NCBI GenBank assembly: GCA_014529385.2
Contig: CM043960.1
Location: 122,910,543-122,974,542, forward strand
Reading direction: 5' to 3'
Length of the DNA: 64,000 bases
DNA from: Adiantum capillus-veneris
Taxonomy: Eukaryota; Streptophyta; Polypodiopsida; Polypodiales; Pteridaceae
A program made the translations under genes and the position numbers. A model generated the notes under the pieces. That model was not told the origin of the DNA, did not search any database, and was given only the letters and a program-made list of their open reading frames with translations. How positions within the stretch are numbered: position 1 is the first letter of the stretch; each line of letters begins with the position of its first letter. Of this stretch, positions 46,228-54,943 are shown one piece after another.

Positions 46228-46474
46228 ACTCCCCCTTCTTGCTTTGCGCCGCTACATTTTTCCTTGTCGCGATACAACGCGAGGAGCGGGTTTGGTTGAT
46301 CAAGGCCCATCCCATATTGCGTTGTCATGCCAACCACATAGTCGACATGTAGTATGCCATGTGTTCTCCATGCGATGATGCACTCTTCCCAATGAAGATG
46401 AGCGACTCAATTAAGTATGGCCACCACCACATGCATATTCCACGTTTAGTAATGATAGTGATGTCCTTGGCGCT
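46228..46474. repeat. Continuation of the inverted-repeat-rich element
   Basis: Units such as TCGCGATACAACGCGA and CCATATTGCGTTGTC resemble those at 34140-34510 on the other side of element A. Confidence 0.5.
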
Positions 46475-46481
46475 TATATAA
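46475..46481 (+). promoter_or_regulatory. TATA box before the histone-like ORF
   Basis: TATATAA in an AT-rich stretch, 135 bases before the ATG of the H3-like ORF; the position fits a transcription start near 46510. Confidence 0.4.
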
Positions 46482-46615
46482 TTTTTTTATATCCCACTGC
46501 TGTTTGACCTCTATCCTCACCTCTTAAGAGTCACCTTTTGCGACCTAGCCTTCTCATTGCTCAATCTTCTTCTTTTTCTTCCGCACAATGCTTTTTAGAG
46601 AAAACACTTGTTTAC

Positions 46616-47338
46616 ATGGCTTGCACAAAGCAGACAACAAGGAATGTTTACCGGCAAGACAACCAACCTTCATCCTCAAAAGTTGCAAGCAAAACCCTCT
46701 CTAATCTTCGGGCAACAATGCGTAGTCAGAGGTACGAGCAGAACCAAAGCATTCTACTTGAGCTGCACAAAATCGAGAGGCATATCTCTGTGGCTATTCC
46801 TAAGTTACCCTTCCAAATAGTAGTTCACCAGATTTGTGAGAGCGCGAATTTGGATTATTAGTGGGCCAGAAGTGCGATGGGTTGCCTCCACAAGGCAGCC
46901 AAGCACTTTTTGATCAAGTTGTTCCAAGACAGCTACCTCACAGCTCATGCTCACAGAGTGACAGTGATGCCCCAAGATATCAATTCTCTTAGGCTGTTAC
47001 ACTTCAGGTACAACAAGACACTTACACCAGTCCATCTATTTGATAAGAGAATGGACAACATTTTGACAATCCCTCCAATCACCAAAGTGAAGGTGTACGA
47101 TGTGAGCACCACACAGCACACGTATGCGACACGTTTGAATGTGGAGCGGGCCCAAGAGCTACTTGTGGAAGAGCCTTTAGCCGAGTCAAATGAACGGGAG
47201 ATGTTAGAAACAATTGATCAAGCTAACACTGAGACCCTAGGTTTTCTAGGCCCAACTTTTGACATAGCACTTTTGGTTTGGGGTCAAAATTTGTATTTTC
47301 ATTTCGGCCCTCGAGATAGCTGTTTTTCAAAAAAGTGA
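46616..47338 (+). pseudogene. Histone H3-like protein with C-terminal extension, one in-frame stop
   Basis: ATG 46616 starts MACTKQTTRN, close to the H3 tail start. The histone fold is clear: RYEQNQSILLELHKIERHI aligns with H3 alpha-N, KLPFQIVVHQI with alpha-1, AMGCLHKAAKHFLIKLFQDS with alpha-2, RVTVMPQDI with loop 2. The tail before RY is 38 residues, near canonical length; K4 is kept, K9 is N. Loop 1 has canonical H3 length but a W like centromeric H3. A single TAG (46859-46861) lies in loop 1; the frame then continues to 47338, about 110 residues beyond the fold (VHLFDKRMDNILTIPPITK…), unlike any normal H3. No intron is needed. It could be a degenerate CENH3-like gene, a retrocopy, or a captured gene. 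Confidence 0.75.
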
Positions 47339-47460
47339 GAGGGAGCTTACAGACCAAATTATAAATTTTGGTCTCTGGTATGTTATATTATTTTTGTAGA
47401 GGTATTTATTTGATTCTGGCTCACTAGAGATTCTCATTAATTAATTTTCTCAATTTGTAG

Positions 47461-47623
47461 CATGCTGGTTTCCAACCTTTCATGGACTCAACAATCTGAG
47501 GTAGCCGTTTTGGATTCATAGTTGTCAATGCTGCTTACCTTGGAGACCACTTCCCTGATAGAAGTCATTGATTGGTTTCAACGAGTCACAGCAAAAGTTT
47601 TACTTTTCGCTTACAACAAAAAG
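47461..47623 (+). other. Exon-like segment with splice signals
   Basis: Bounded by TTTGTAG on the left and AAAAA|GTAAGTG on the right, followed by a TTTTTTGCAATCAG acceptor near 47702. One frame reads SLIEVIDWFQRVTAKVLLFA. It may belong to the gene that includes the H3-like ORF or to an unrelated fragment. Confidence 0.3.
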
Positions 47624-47715
47624 TAAGTGTTTTTTATCTCGCTATTCTTGAATATTTTGTATACTATGAATAGGAAACTAATTCCTTGTTTTTTGCAATC
47701 AGTTCAGATTGGAGC

Positions 47716-48160
47716 CTTGATGGACTAAACATTGAGCACAAGAGTTGCTACCTTGCAAATTCTGCACATGGTTTTCATGGGAATGTCCATAGGCAATAGT
47801 GCTTCCTTTCCATACACCAAATGAAATGGAGTAAACCTTGTATTTGTCTTCACCGAAGTACGGTAAGCCCATAATGCACTAAGCAATTCCAAATCCCAAT
47901 TCTTTCCTTGGTGCTCTGTCACTTTCAAAAGAATTTGTACCAACTCACCATTGAATCTTTCATTTAATCCATTACACTGCGGGTAATGAGTGGTATGCTG
48001 GTGCATAATCTTCATCTTTGCACATAAAAAGTCTAGCAGTTTAGCTCTAAATCCTGACCCCTTATCTGAAAGTAGCTCCAATGGCACCCCAAACTTGCAA
48101 CATATTTCATCATACACAAATTTTGCCACATCCTTTGCAGTGATCTGTTTTACTACTATT
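47716..48160 (-). pseudogene. Gypsy integrase core fragment
   Basis: ITAKDVAKFVYDEICCKFGV, LLSDKGSGF (second catalytic Asp), then CNGLNERFN (third catalytic Glu present) and LWAYRTSVKTNTRFTPFHLV. The rest of the element is missing; the right edge abuts the LTR fragment of element G. Confidence 0.8.
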
Positions 48161-48587
48161 TTCCAATAATGCATCACGCGACCATGTGAAGTGGTCCCAA
48201 AATATGGTCCTCATGATGACCTTTCTGCATAATTATCACAAGAAAACACCCACGTTGTATCCGTACTCATCCACGTGCAAATATTGACCCCATTCGACCT
48301 CCTGACTCCACTAGATGCCATCTAACGCACCTGCTTACCTCATGTCATCGGCCCGCGGATAGCTTCCTCGAGAAGTTTTACGCGCTACCAACTCCTCATT
48401 ATTATAGAAAACACACTGGTACTGGTGATAGTGAAAATCGATGCACTATGTACATGTTGTCCTACATGTACACATGTGGGCCCCACGTAACCACCTGGCT
48501 CTGAAAAATGGGCAATTCTTTATTTTATGCACCATGCATGTGTATGTACATATACACAATCCCTTGCTCCAAAAAACTCCTGACAAC
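48160..48587 (-). repeat. Partial 3' LTR of element G
   Basis: Minus strand starts TGTCAGGAGTTTTTTGGAGC and matches about 50650-51081 with scattered differences; it stops at GCATTATTGG where integrase sequence begins. Confidence 0.7.
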
Positions 48588-48589
48588 GC

Positions 48590-48991
48590 ATCTACTGGCT
48601 CACCTTCTTTTTGCACCAAGCCTTGTACTTCTTGCCACACTTTGTCAGGATCTTCTATCTTCACAAACTCCACTTCCAATCCATGCCTTCAATTGTCCCA
48701 ACTCAATCTTACAGGTGGATCAACCACACGCAACTCCTCTTCAAATGCTTTGGACCAAACTCGTGCATCACTCTTCAAACAAATCTCGAGAAGACGTAAC
48801 ATGTGCGTTGGGTCATGAATCTGGTTGTTGCTGATGTAGGCAACCTCCATCTTTTCCAAAAAATATTCCACATCTTCATCACTTCTTCCATGAAACTCCA
48901 GATAAAATAAAGCCATGGCTACCCAAGTTACGATGCTTTGAGAACCCCTTCGAACACACGTGCAAGAACCCAAAACTTTTGACTGACTCAA
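48590..48991 (-). pseudogene. gag of element G (N-terminal half)
   Basis: FYLEFHGRSDEDVEYFLEKM, DPTHMLRLLEICLKSDARVW match the start of Retrotrans_gag proteins. The likely ATG is near 48916 (MALFYLEF); the frame runs on with a break near 48690 to VQKEGEPVDA, where the LTR joins. Confidence 0.7.
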
Positions 48992-49019
48992 TCCCTAGAA
49001 AATTCAATGGAGCTTGTCT

Positions 49020-49238
49020 TTAGATAAGGACAAACACATGCACATCAAATGAGTTTTCATAGTTGATCATCGGAATTACAACAGGTAGAGGACATTCCAG
49101 TATCTCTCTTAATCTTCTTGGCCCGAACATAAAGACTATGTGCTGCTGGAGAAAAATCTTCCTGGACACATGAACATTTATTTGGATTCTTTGTGTGAAA
49201 TGAAAAGGAGTGAATTGAGGTCCGTATTGATCATCCAT
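49020..49238 (-). CDS. 72-aa leader ORF upstream of gag (element G)
   Basis: ATG 49238 to stop at 49020, 219 bases and intact. It aligns end to end without gaps to the ORF at 25020-25238 in element B (PFHFT, SRKI, QQ, VFMFG, EIL, SFDV shared). It sits between the primer-site motif and gag as in B. Both copies remain open although gag and pol of their hosts are broken. Function unknown. Confidence 0.75.
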   Translation of the reverse strand: MDDQYGPQFTPFHFTQRIQINVHVSRKIFLQQHIVFMFGPRRLREILECPLPVVIPMINYENSFDVHVFVLI

Positions 49239-49924
49239 CAAAGCCAACCATGTAGCTCCCAAGAAGGCACACCTGACTTATCCTCTGATTTTGCCAGAAT
49301 TTCAGCAACATAACAGCATAAATGGCTCAAAAGACCAAAAAACCAGCCATCACAACTTGGAAAAATTTTGACAGAGTTTTCCCAGAAGTAGAGCGGTAAG
49401 AACCCAAAATATAGACTGTATATGTATGCATGCCAACAATAGAACTCGAGCATCAAGTAGGTATCACTAGTACATAGCCTATGGGAGGTCACAAAAAGGG
49501 TGCTCCAGCCACCTACGTCACCGAAAGGATCTACATTTGAGAATCCGCCAGCTCAATAAAACCTCACGATATCGACCCTCTCACGAAAGCTTATGCAAAT
49601 CTCGTATAGTCAAGTTTCAGAAATGACTATCTTCTAGACCAAGTCTCAGAAATGGCTGGGACTGCCAAATAAAACCAAATTTGGCTCCACAAGGGCATAC
49701 AATGGCAGTATCCACAGGTAACGTACAATACCAGACAATGCGCTCCAACAGGCACCAAATGATACATATCCACGAAAACTACAAGTGACTCCCACTTGCC
49801 AGTGTATCACTCTACTCAAGCTACATGTACCTGTATGAATCACTTGTACTTGTACATGTCCCTGTAACCTGCAACCTATAACCTGTAATCTGCACTCTTG
49901 AAGCTGAAGGTACTCGAAGAAGAT
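49239..49924 (-). other. Untranslated leader of element G
   Basis: Between the primer-site motif and the leader ORF; no coding frame of conviction. It contains repeated CAGGTACATG/CCTGTAACCT-like short words near 49820-49890. Confidence 0.4.
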
Positions 49925-49945
49925 CCTCCGTGGGGGCACCAAAAG
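49925..49945 (-). other. Primer-binding-site-like motif of element G
   Basis: Minus strand TTTTGGTGCCCCCACGGAGG, nearly the same as the motif after the 5' LTR of element B (ATTGGTGCTCCCACTGAGG). Confidence 0.55.
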
Positions 49946-49952
49946 AATGTGA

Positions 49953-51081
49953 GCGGAATGGAAACACACACAACGCCTCTATAATGACCCGACACACACT
50001 CTTGGGATGATACACACACACTCTATGGGGCACCACTCGGCTTACACAACCCACCTGGCCGAGACAAGAAACACACCGATGGAGTGATAGGAGAGAGACA
50101 ATCCATTTGCCAACTCCACACAGAGAGACCAAAAAAAAAAACTCAGCTCAAAAGAGGAGAATTTTTGATGTTTAGATACAATTGAGCTTAGGACAACACC
50201 AATGGGGCAAATAGCTCACACAATATGGGTAAAATAAGCCAGATACAATTACAAATTGGAGTAGAAGCTTCGCTCACAGAAGAAACTTACACAGCTAAAA
50301 CAACGAAAAAATAGTGAGAAATTTGGCAAAATGGACAGTGCCATTGCGTCCGGAATGGTCCAAAACCCCAATCTACAATGTCAAAGTGCTCAAATCCGAC
50401 CTCAGATGAGCAGTTTATGGCCAAAACAGGCTCTAAAAACACCAAAAACTCACTTGCGGCTGTTCTTCCTCCTCTCTTCGCGTTTTTTCTGGTCTTCTCT
50501 CAGGTTTTTCAGTTCCTACACTTAGCTTTATTACTTGGGCACCTTTGGTCTTTTATTTTACCTCAAACGGACCCCGAACAAGCCAAAAAGTAGCCTCGTA
50601 GTGCATAGTTGTCACCCTCTGCTGCATTCGTCCGCACACCTGGCACTCAACTTTTTCCAATAATGCATCCCACAACCACGTGAAGTGGCCCCCAAATATA
50701 GTCCTCATGATGACCACTTTGCACAATCATCACAAGAAAACACCCACGTTGTGTCCGTACTTATCCATGTGCAAGTATTGACCACATTCGACCTCCTGAC
50801 GCCACTAGGTGCCATCTGACACACCTGCTTACCTCATGTCGTCGGCCCGCGGATAGCTTCCTTGAGAAGTTTTATGCGCTACCAACTCCTCATTATTATA
50901 GAAAAAACACACTTATACTGGTGACGATGAAAATCGATGCACTATGTACATGCTGTCCTACCTGTACACATGTGGGCCCCACGTAACCACCTGGCTCTGA
51001 AAAATGGGCAATCCTTTATTCGATGCACCATGCATGTGTATATACATATGCACAATCCCTTGCTCCAAAAAACTCCTAACA
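49953..51081 (-). repeat. 5' LTR of element G
   Basis: Minus strand starts TGTTAGGAGTTTTTTGGAGC and should end at GCTCACA near 49953, just before the primer-site motif. Only the first ~425 bp have a second copy to compare with. Confidence 0.55.
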
Positions 51082-52208
51082 ACGGTTAATATTATCGATA
51101 TTTTGGACAATCAGATGTGGATGTTTTGGCCAACAAGACAGCATGAGGAGAAAGGGAGACAAAGACAAACTAGGAACCCAGAGCCCACAAAGGCAAGGAG
51201 AAGGTGTATTAAGGCAAAGAGAAGCTAGAGACTTGCAAGAAGAGATTGTGTCACAAAATCAAGGAATCAGATTTTCAACTTGGAGGGGTAATCCTAAATT
51301 TGATATGGTGAGTGATGTCAAAGGTCAAAAGTCTAACATTACATTTGGTTTCTTGCCAATGCTTTTTTCCCCCTAACATATGTGAGGGCACAACCGTTGG
51401 TGAGATTCCTCTTCCAAGTGAAGAAGTTTCTAAACGTTTTTGTGCGCGAGAATGGATAGTTACCTAACAAATCAGGTCCACCCGTCCATGATTGACAACC
51501 TTATTCAATCCCCACTTACCACCCCGCACTTACACATGATTTCTGTGTTGTTTAATTACTACTACGTTTTTTTCATAATTAAAACAATGATTCCTTTTAA
51601 CTTTCACAACTGCATTTCATTAAGACAACCTTTGAAAACAGTATTGAAGACATTCTTTCAACAAAAAAACATCTTTAGACTTAAGACAAGGTACTGTCAT
51701 TCTGAAGTATCTCTGACCAGTACTGGCTTGTCTCAAAACCATCTATACAGGGATGAAAAACGAGACCCATTCCTTATTTATAAAAACCAAGGTAGAAAAA
51801 GCCATCACCCAAAGTCCGAGCGTCCATACACCAACCGACTGTCCATACAACCGGACGATTTCTCTAGGATAAACTTGAAAGTACTATCCACAAACATAAA
51901 TAAGCACGGAGTAAAGACTCCACACGTACTAAAGAAACCAACTCTTCTATGATGGTATCTCCATCATTACTCATTATCTGAAGTAAAATATTTTCAAAGA
52001 ATCAGAGGTGTCTTAAGACAAGCTGTCTTAAGGATGGTCAAACATTTCTTTCCTAGGTCAATCAGTCATAACCTAATTATTTTTTTCCGATTTAAAATCA
52101 TTACTCGTTGGTTTTGTAGAAGTTACCTACCATTTACAGCCAGTTTATCCTTCTTAACCTTACGTATGCATCAAAATGAACTTTAAAAGATTTTAAGTGA
52201 ACAAATTA
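51082..52208. other. Unassigned stretch
   Basis: A charged plus-strand frame (51143-51376) and a longer one (51440-51952) show no known domain. The sequence becomes AT-rich to the right. Confidence 0.35.
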
Positions 52209-52379
52209 GAAATTCACCTGGGACTGCTCGTCCGTGTGCTGTGGGGCGGGTGTCCGTAGACTTTTCTCTGTTGGCCTATGGCTAGGCTCAGCCTCATGGT
52301 CATTACTGGCTTTGTTTCGCTTGTTGCTAACATCCTCTTGCTCAGTAAGAGAATTTTTCCTGGTTCTCTTTGGAGCCAT
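52209..52379 (-). CDS. Small ORF or first exon of unknown gene
   Basis: ATG 52379 opens MAPKRTRKNSLTEQEDVSNK…, a charged N-terminus. At 52218 the sequence reads CAG|GTGAAT, a good splice donor after 54 codons in phase 0; without splicing it stops four codons later. It resembles a nuclear or gag-type N-terminus but no family is recognised. Confidence 0.35.
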
Positions 52380-52706
52380 GTCGGTATCCTTATAAAAAGA
52401 CTTAATCCATTAGAAGTTTAATTGAATAATCTTCTTTTTCCTTTTTTACCAAAAAATAAAGATTTTTGGAGTAAGCAAATATCTTTAATAGTCAATTTGA
52501 TAAGATATTCCTCCTGTAACTTATTTATGCTATAAGTAATTTTTCATAATTATCATTTAATCCTTTAACTAGGTTTCTCCTTAGTCTATCTTCCATTTTA
52601 ACCTTAGTAAATTATAAATTTCTATCAGCTAATGAATTACTCAACCTAAATTGTAATTGAATATGTTCTATCTTTAGGAATTTTCATAAATTTGATTTAT
52701 AACCTT
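52380..52706. other. AT-rich flank left of the CACTA insertion
   Basis: No gene. It contains TTTATGCTATAAGTAATTTTTC, similar to TTTATGCTGAGGTAATTTTTC just right of the transposon (about 60398), so both flanks probably belong to the same AT-rich repeat region. Confidence 0.45.
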
Positions 52707-52709
52707 TCC
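52707..52709. repeat. Target site duplication TCC (left)
   Basis: TCC directly before CACTACAAGAGG; repeated at 60333-60335. Three bases is the standard CACTA duplication. Confidence 0.85.
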
Positions 52710-52721
52710 CACTACAAGAGG
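52710..52721. repeat. Left terminal inverted repeat
   Basis: CACTACAAGAGG, exact inverse of 60321-60332. Confidence 0.95.
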
Positions 52722-52742
52722 TTATGTGCTCTTGTGACGCTC

Positions 52743-52995
52743 TTAGCGACGGAAATACACTGGGTTTTTATAACCCCCGGCGTCGCTATAACCGTCGCTA
52801 AAAGCGTCGCTACGAGAGCGTCGCTATATGCGTCGCTATAGCCGTCGCTATAGGCGTCGCTATAGACGTCGCTATATAGCGACGCTCATAGCGACGCCTA
52901 TAGCGACGCTTATAGCGACGCTCTCACAGAAGAGTATAGCGACGTATATAGCGACGCTACAGAGCCATAAATAGCGACGCTTATAGCGACGCCTG
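52743..52995. repeat. Left subterminal repeat array
   Basis: About eight GCGTCGCTATA-type units in one orientation followed by eight or nine in the other. Near 52865-52886 the two orientations meet and form a near-perfect palindrome. In En/Spm such repeats bind TNPA. Confidence 0.9.
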
Positions 52996-53010
52996 AGAGA
53001 ATATTTTTTT

Positions 53011-53039
53011 GGTGGCAGGGCATTGAATGCCCTGCCACC
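53011..53039. repeat. 29-nt perfect hairpin, left
   Basis: GGTGGCAGGGCATT, one base, then its exact reverse complement: 14-bp stem with a single central base, just inside the subterminal array. Confidence 0.9.
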
Positions 53040-53357
53040 CATCAACCATATTGTACTTGATTCACTTTTTAAAAAAAGTGCAAAGGTAAATAATAGACCC
53101 AAAATAGTCACCCACAAGACGCATTGTTTGCAAAATTGACAATTGTACACATCATAGACAAACTGAATTGATTGGCAAATGTAATAATGACAATTGTACA
53201 ACATCATAGGCATAAAGAATTGATTGGCAAAAGGAATTGCGGTGACAAATGTAATAATATACATGGTTCAAAAAGACGTATAAAATCCGTCTCATGATAC
53301 ATAAGCTATGAGAAACCCTAAACTAATGCTATCTAGCTACGGCTAAACTGACGTCGT

Positions 53358-54671
53358 CTAATCAGACGTCTCATCGCGTCCAAGCGGCGTATCTGTCGGA
53401 TTCTGCAAAAAAAGACAATAAGACAGTTTTCAGTAAGTATAAACATATAACGACATTTATAAAACAATACAAAAAATAAAAAAGAGTAAACCCTAATACT
53501 AACCATGCCGCCGCGAGAACTGAGAATGTCCATCAGGGCGTTTAAGCCCTTCCTGCCTGCGTACTCGCGCTCGTACGGTGTGGGATCACGTCCTGTCATC
53601 GACCACTGTCAAAACATACAAAGATTTCATTATGTTAGAACTAAAAAACTCATAAACCCTAAACTATCGAACATGCATAAAGAGCAATGTGAAAAGACTT
53701 ACAAAATCGGCCTCAAATGATGCCCATCCACCGCTCCCCAAGTGGTGCGAGCTCCCTGCCTCTACTCGCGCTCTGGCTGCATCCTTTTGTTGCTTCCACT
53801 TGTCGGGATTCTCGCGCGCTGCTTTCTTCGCATTCTTCCAATCTTCTTTGGCCAGCCAATCTGGCCTATTCCACCCATTCTTGATTGCTTTTTGCACTTC
53901 GGAACGCTTGTGTTTGCAGTATTCGCGCATTCGAATCTTCATCAGGTCTTCATTGAAGCGCTGATCCCGTGTTGGAACGGGAAACTCATCATGAAGTATG
54001 CTGATGACTCTGTTTTTTAAATCACTTGGTACTTCACTCCATTTGTTTAGTATATAGTGTCTAAACAGCTGAGAGCAAAGACCACGCATGCGCGAGATCA
54101 CCTTCTTGCCGTCATCATCCATGATGATGCCGCCGCTGATGTCGACGGAGTAAGGCAAGCCCTCTGGCCGGTGACGCGTGAACCTGGGTGTCCCGGCAGG
54201 GGTCTCTAGCGGCGTGTCGATGGGGGTACGGACGTCAGGTGTCTCCATCGGCGTCTAGGCGCCGAAGCGAGGAGTGTCGAGTGGGGTGGCTCCTGGCGGA
54301 GTAGGTAGAGGTGTGTAGCTTCTAGGAACAGTCAGCCGTGCAAAACCTGGCGTAGACGGCGATGCTGTGGCTGGTGTGGGGGCGGGCAAAGAAGGGGAGG
54401 GTAAAGAGCCTCGTCGAACACGAGGCGGTGTGGAGGCATCGGTGGCGGAATCCCCACAACAACCGCCACCGCCACCACTAGAGCGCCGGTGTCTAGACGA
54501 GTGTGACGCTCGTCTCGTCGACGCCGAAGCTTCGGAGCGCACCGAATGCTCCGAAAGAGAGGGAGATGCGGATGGTGTAGGAACGCGCGATGATGCGCCA
54601 GAGCGATGACGCTCCACGTACCACTGTCTTTGCTGCGGTGACAAAGAAGAAAGAAACTCCTCATCATCCAT
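53358..54671 (-). pseudogene. TNPA-like CACTA gene (plant transposase, Ptta/En/Spm type) with one internal stop
   Basis: Exons 54671-53703, 53605-53504 and 53402-53358 join in frame (introns 53606-53702 and 53403-53503, GT…AG). The first half is Ser/Pro/Thr-rich with repeated TP units; an in-frame TAG at 54255-54257 interrupts it, and the same TP-rich frame resumes at once with an ATG nine bases on (54248). The second half (WSEVPSDLKNRVISILHDEF…, NPDKW, and across the splice SMTGRDPTPYEREYAGRKG) matches the plant transposase PF03004 pattern. This protein would bind the subterminal repeats. Total 371 codons; the product is split unless translation restarts at 54248. An acceptor-like AATGCAG|GT just before ATG 54671 suggests a 5'-leader intron. 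Confidence 0.8.
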
Positions 54672-54943
54672 ACCTGCATTAAACACACGAATATTTAAAC
54701 TTAATATTGAATGAATAGAGTAGACAATGACGCAAAGACCATTAAATACAATGACGTAATGACGCATATAAATACAATGACGCAATGAATCGAGTGGTAG
54801 AAGAGGCAAGTCGAAAACTCAGAATTTTCAATCAAAAGATGTGAGCGCGAGTAGAAAAGAGCGTTACACACCATGGAAGCTACTTAGAGAGCTAGAGCTT
54901 TTACAGCACGGAGCAAAATTGTTCAAATACAATATTTGTGGCT

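Larger units (their letters stand above)
48160..51081 (-). mobile_element. Gypsy element 'G', deletion derivative
   Basis: Minus-strand order: LTR (51081 to about 49953), primer-site motif, leader ORF, partial gag, then directly the first 425 bp of a second LTR (48587-48160). Pol and polypurine tract are absent. The primer-site motif and leader ORF tie it to element B, although the LTRs are unlike. Confidence 0.65.

Noticed and set aside
48160-51081. Two 425-bp direct repeats as complete LTRs of a short element
   Set aside because: The primer-site motif near 49935 shows that the right LTR must extend about 700 bp further; the left copy is only a fragment.
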